Assembly: GCF_042684665.1 (NCBI RefSeq)
Contig: NZ_JBHULY010000005.1
Location: 310,001 to 374,000, forward strand
Reading direction: 5' to 3'
Origin: Jejuia rubra
GTDB taxonomy: Bacteria; Bacteroidota; Bacteroidia; Flavobacteriales; Flavobacteriaceae
Length of the DNA stretch: 64,000 bases
The notes under the pieces are model-generated. The model had not been told where the DNA came from and searched no databases. It was given only the letters and a program-made list of their open reading frames with translations. Below are positions 61,207 through 64,000 of this stretch, one piece after another (positions within the stretch are counted from its first letter, which is position 1; each line of letters opens with the position of its first letter). Made by a program: the position numbers and the translations under genes.

Positions 61207-64000
61207 ATGAAGTACAATTTCAACGAGATTGAAAAGAAGTGGCAAGACTATTGGAGAGACAATAAAACGTTTGAAGCTAAAAACCCTCCCCTTTCGGGGG
61301 AGATGGAGGGGGCTCCGAAGTTTTACGTGCTGGATATGTTCCCTTACCCAAGTGGTGCCGGGTTGCACGTTGGGCATCCTTTAGGTTATATTGCTTCGGA
61401 TATTTATGCGCGATACAAACGTCACCAAGGGTTTAATGTGTTGCATCCTCAAGGTTACGATAGTTTTGGATTACCTGCGGAACAATATGCGATTCAAACG
61501 GGGCAACATCCGGCCATTACTACTGCCGAAAACATCAAGACCTACCGTCGTCAGTTGGACCAAATTGGATTTTCTTTTGATTGGTCCCGGGAAGTGCGTA
61601 CTTCTGACCCAAAGTATTACAAATGGACGCAGTGGATTTTCATTCAACTCTTCAATTCATGGTACAATAATGAGAGTGATAAGGCGGAAGACATTTCAGA
61701 ACTCATTAAAATTTTTGAAGCTGAAGGCAATACCAAAGTGAACGCTGTTTGTGATGATGATGTAGAATCATTTTCTGCTGAAGATTGGAATGGCTTTTCT
61801 TCTGAGAAACAACAAGAAATCCTTCTGCAATACAGGTTGACGTATTTGGCGGAAACCGAAGTCAATTGGTGTCCTGCTTTAGGAACCGTATTAGCCAATG
61901 ATGAAATCGTGAATGGGGTTTCAGAACGTGGCGGTCATCCAGTTATCCGTAAAAAAATGACCCAGTGGAGCATGCGTATTTCTGCCTATGCTGAGCGTTT
62001 GCTTCAAGGTTTGGACACAATTGATTGGACGGATTCCTTAAAGGAAAGCCAGCGCAACTGGATTGGGAAATCGGTTGGGGCATCGGTTACCTTCCCCGTC
62101 ATTAAGAATGAGGTGGCTGAGGCTCTCGAAGCCACTACGGATAAGGACACTTCGAGCGCCTCAGTGTCCGAGTATTCAATAGAAGTATTCACAACAAGAC
62201 CCGATACCATTTTTGGAGTAAGTTTTATGACCCTTGCCCCCGAGCACGAACTTGTACCAAAAATTACAACCCCAGAACAAAAAGCTGCCGTGGAAGCTTA
62301 CATTGAAGCGACAGCAAAACGAAGCGAACGCGATAGAATGGCGGATGTAAAAACAATAACAGGTGCCTTTACTGGCACTTATGCAGAACATCCGTTTACG
62401 AAAGAGCCCATCCCAATTTGGATCGGGGATTACGTATTGGCAGGTTATGGGACCGGAGCGGTGATGTCCGTGCCTTGTGGCGACCAACGTGATTATGATT
62501 TTGCGAAACATTTTAATATTCCAATTCCTAACATTTTTGAAGGGGTGGATATTTCTGAGGAAGCCTTTGCCGATAAAGACAAAACTATTATTGCCAAAAG
62601 TGATTTTATCAATGGCATGAACTATAAAAAAGCGACCAAACGCGTCATTTATGAATTGGAGCAAATCAGACAAGGTGAAGGCAAAACCAATTACCGTTTG
62701 CGCGATGCCGTATTTAGTCGTCAGCGTTATTGGGGTGAACCGTTTCCTGTATATTATGTGAATGGCTTACCACAAATGATTGATACTGAACATTTGCCAA
62801 TTGAATTGCCGGAAGTTGAAAAATACCTCCCAACCGAAACGGGCGAACCACCACTTGGAAATGCAAAAGTTTGGGCTTGGGACACTCAAAAAAATGAAGT
62901 GGTGTCCAATGATTTGATTGATGATAAAACGGTATTTCTTCTAGAGCTGAATACCATGCCCGGTTGGGCGGGGAGTTCGCAGTACTTTAACCGCTACATG
63001 GACCCCAATAATGATGAGGCCATCTTCTCAAAAGAAGCCATCGATTATTGGCAACAGGTAGATTTGTATATCGGAGGCTCCGAACACGCCACAGGGCATT
63101 TGCTCTATTCCCGTTTTTGGCAAAAGTTTATGTTTGACAAGGGCTATGTCAATCATGATGAATATGCCAAAAAGCTAATTAACCAAGGAATGATTTTGGG
63201 GACTAGTGCTTTCGTTTATAGAGTATTTCCACATTGGAATAAAAAAATAGACTCCAATAACACCAAAAGTGGGTTGATTACAGAATCGGTCTTTTATGTA
63301 AGTCAGGATATATTTGAGCTATTTGCGGATAGAAGAGAATATTATAGAAAGCCTGTAAAAGAACTTAATCCGATTATTAAAAATAAACTATTGAGTCTAT
63401 ACTCTATACATTTGGATAATCAGTTAAGTGAATCCGATTTAATAAGCCATTCAGATTCTTACATCACATTTACAGTTGATAAAATACATGTTGATGTTTC
63501 ATTTGTCAATTCTTCAGATGAATTAGATATTGATGCCTTTAAAAATTGGAGATCAGAATTTAAAAATGCAGAATTCATAACTGATGGAACTGAAGCTTTT
63601 AAGGTTCATCGTGAAGTCGAAAAAATGTCCAAATCCAAATATAACGTAGTCAATCCAGACGATATCGTAAACGACTATGGTGCAGACAGTTTACGCCTAT
63701 ATGAAATGTTCTTAGGCCCATTAGAGCAATACAAACCTTGGAATACAGCCGGTATCACAGGAGTGCATAACTTTTTGAAGAAACTTTGGAAGCTATACCA
63801 TCAAGGAGAAAACGGAGCATTCCACGTTACTGACACCCCTCCTTCGGAGGGGAAGGGGGAGGCTCTTAAAACCCTCCACAAAACCATCAAAAAGGTTCAG
63901 GAAGATATTGAGAACTTCTCATTCAATACATCGGTATCTACATTTATGATTGCGGTAAATGAGTTGACCGCTCAAAAGTGTACTTCAAAAGACATTTTAG
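61207..64000 (+). CDS. leuS: Leucyl-tRNA synthetase, 3'-truncated by the window, with in-frame repeat insertions
   Basis: Charges tRNA-Leu. 931 codons are present without a stop and the gene runs off the end. MKYNFNEIEKKWQDYWRDNK opens it; the HIGH-type motif is PYPSGAGLHVGHPLGYIASD; editing-domain text includes VFTTRPDTIFGVSFMTLAPE and YGTGAVMSVPCGDQRD; the KMSKS loop is REVEKMSKSKYNVVNPDD. Three stretches match intergenic hairpin repeats (61284-61314, 62113-62171, 63836-63862) yet keep the frame, and residues about 673-758 look longer than in relatives I remember. Divergent from ftsX. Confidence 0.95.
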   Translation, partial: MKYNFNEIEKKWQDYWRDNKTFEAKNPPLSGEMEGAPKFYVLDMFPYPSGAGLHVGHPLGYIASDIYARYKRHQGFNVLHPQGYDSFGLPAEQYAIQTGQHPAITTAENIKTYRRQLDQIGFSFDWSREVRTSDPKYYKWTQWIFIQLFNSWYNNESDKAEDISELIKIFEAEGNTKVNAVCDDDVESFSAEDWNGFSSEKQQEILLQYRLTYLAETEVNWCPALGTVLANDEIVNGVSERGGHPVIRKKMTQWSMRISAYAERLLQGLDTIDWTDSLKESQRNWIGKSVGASVTFPVIKNEVAEALEATTDKDTSSASVSEYSIEVFTTRPDTIFGVSFMTLAPEHELVPKITTPEQKAAVEAYIEATAKRSERDRMADVKTITGAFTGTYAEHPFTKEPIPIWIGDYVLAGYGTGAVMSVPCGDQRDYDFAKHFNIPIPNIFEGVDISEEAFADKDKTIIAKSDFINGMNYKKATKRVIYELEQIRQGEGKTNYRLRDAVFSRQRYWGEPFPVYYVNGLPQMIDTEHLPIELPEVEKYLPTETGEPPLGNAKVWAWDTQKNEVVSNDLIDDKTVFLLELNTMPGWAGSSQYFNRYMDPNNDEAIFSKEAIDYWQQVDLYIGGSEHATGHLLYSRFWQKFMFDKGYVNHDEYAKKLINQGMILGTSAFVYRVFPHWNKKIDSNNTKSGLITESVFYVSQDIFELFADRREYYRKPVKELNPIIKNKLLSLYSIHLDNQLSESDLISHSDSYITFTVDKIHVDVSFVNSSDELDIDAFKNWRSEFKNAEFITDGTEAFKVHREVEKMSKSKYNVVNPDDIVNDYGADSLRLYEMFLGPLEQYKPWNTAGITGVHNFLKKLWKLYHQGENGAFHVTDTPPSEGKGEALKTLHKTIKKVQEDIENFSFNTSVSTFMIAVNELTAQKCTSKDIL
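61284..61314 (+). repeat. GC-rich hairpin repeat inside leuS (copy a)
   Basis: CCCTCCCC-TTT-CGGGGGAG then ATGGAGGGGGCT, coding NPPLSGEMEGAP between ...KTFEAK and KFYVLDMFPY. Same style as 16735. Confidence 0.7.
62113..62171 (+). repeat. Dispersed inverted repeat inside leuS (copy b)
   Basis: GTGGCTGAGGCTCTCGAAGC ... ACTTCGAGCGCCTCAGTGTC, close to the intergenic copy at 40912. It encodes about 20 residues (VAEALEATTDKDTSSASVSE) in front of the YSIEVFTTRPDT motif. Confidence 0.75.
63836..63862 (+). repeat. GC-rich hairpin repeat inside leuS (copy c)
   Basis: CCCCTCC-TTC-GGAGGGG then AAGGGGGAGG, coding TPPSEGKGE before ALKTLHKTIKKVQ. Third such block in the gene. Confidence 0.68.

Overview
The window looks like chromosomal DNA from a marine-type member of the Flavobacteriaceae (Bacteroidota). 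The evidence is the gliding genes gldE and gldD, a type IX secretion sorting domain on a secreted metalloprotease, an S46 dipeptidyl-peptidase, SusC/TonB-style outer-membrane transport, a five-helix cytochrome b succinate dehydrogenase, and many promoters of the Bacteroidota type (TTG about 20 nt before TAnnTTTG) with almost no Shine-Dalgarno sequences. No rRNA, tRNA, CRISPR array, prophage or intact insertion sequence was seen. The DNA is AT-rich and densely coded. The first gene and the last gene (leuS) run off the ends.

Layout. 1-8.7 kb: a truncated surface lipoprotein with thrombospondin type 3 repeats, thiL, two tandem zinc-ribbon paralogues, an alpha/beta hydrolase, a divergent ACT-like protein/lysC pair, an M24 aminopeptidase and a secreted metzincin. 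8.8-12.4 kb: the sdhCAB operon with a clear promoter and terminator. 12.5-22.3 kb: a very large outer-membrane protein, an acetyltransferase, exonuclease III, an OmpA lipoprotein, an aldo/keto reductase, two membrane proteins and a lipoprotein. 22.3-29.6 kb: RNase G, a 30-residue basic ribosomal-type protein missed by ordinary ORF length cut-offs, HU, mutY, a small accessory pair, ssb, gldE and gldD. 29.9-35.9 kb: a metal-binding lipoprotein, a DMT transporter, rplU-rpmA and an S46 peptidase. 36-38 kb: an accessory patch with two cysteine-hydrolase-like secreted proteins and a lone vsr. 38-46.9 kb: ahcY, a phosphopantetheinyl transferase, a geranylgeranylglyceryl-phosphate synthase homologue, and a thiamine block (YkoF-like protein, PnuC/PnuT, NadR-like ATPase, DUF4301, then a TPP riboswitch with its own terminator in front of a TonB receptor). 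47-55 kb: greA, HIT protein, sensor kinase, flavin reductase, a DUF3127 OB-fold protein, aat, tag, a thioredoxin-like protein and a TonB-like protein. 55.6-64 kb: truB, uppP, glycerate kinase, manA, DUF3098, ftsX and leuS.

The most interesting signals are in the non-coding and repeat layer. Several families of hairpin repeats are scattered between genes, and three such sequences appear to sit in frame inside leuS. A structured element (GCGTTAGGGATTG ... GAAAGCCCGACC ... AACGCCC) occurs three times, two of them in front of the two genes whose proteins end in the SSB-type tip DDLPF. Near-identical palindromes centred on TATTGCAATA occur three times. A two-gene insert between mutY and ssb contains a zinc-ribbon gene in which the first cysteine codon of the ribbon is an in-frame TGA. 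No complete, clearly novel multi-gene defence system was identified; the best candidates for uncharacterised function are the cysteine-hydrolase pair at 36-37.4 kb and the GIY-YIG-like/zinc-ribbon pair at 25.7-27 kb.
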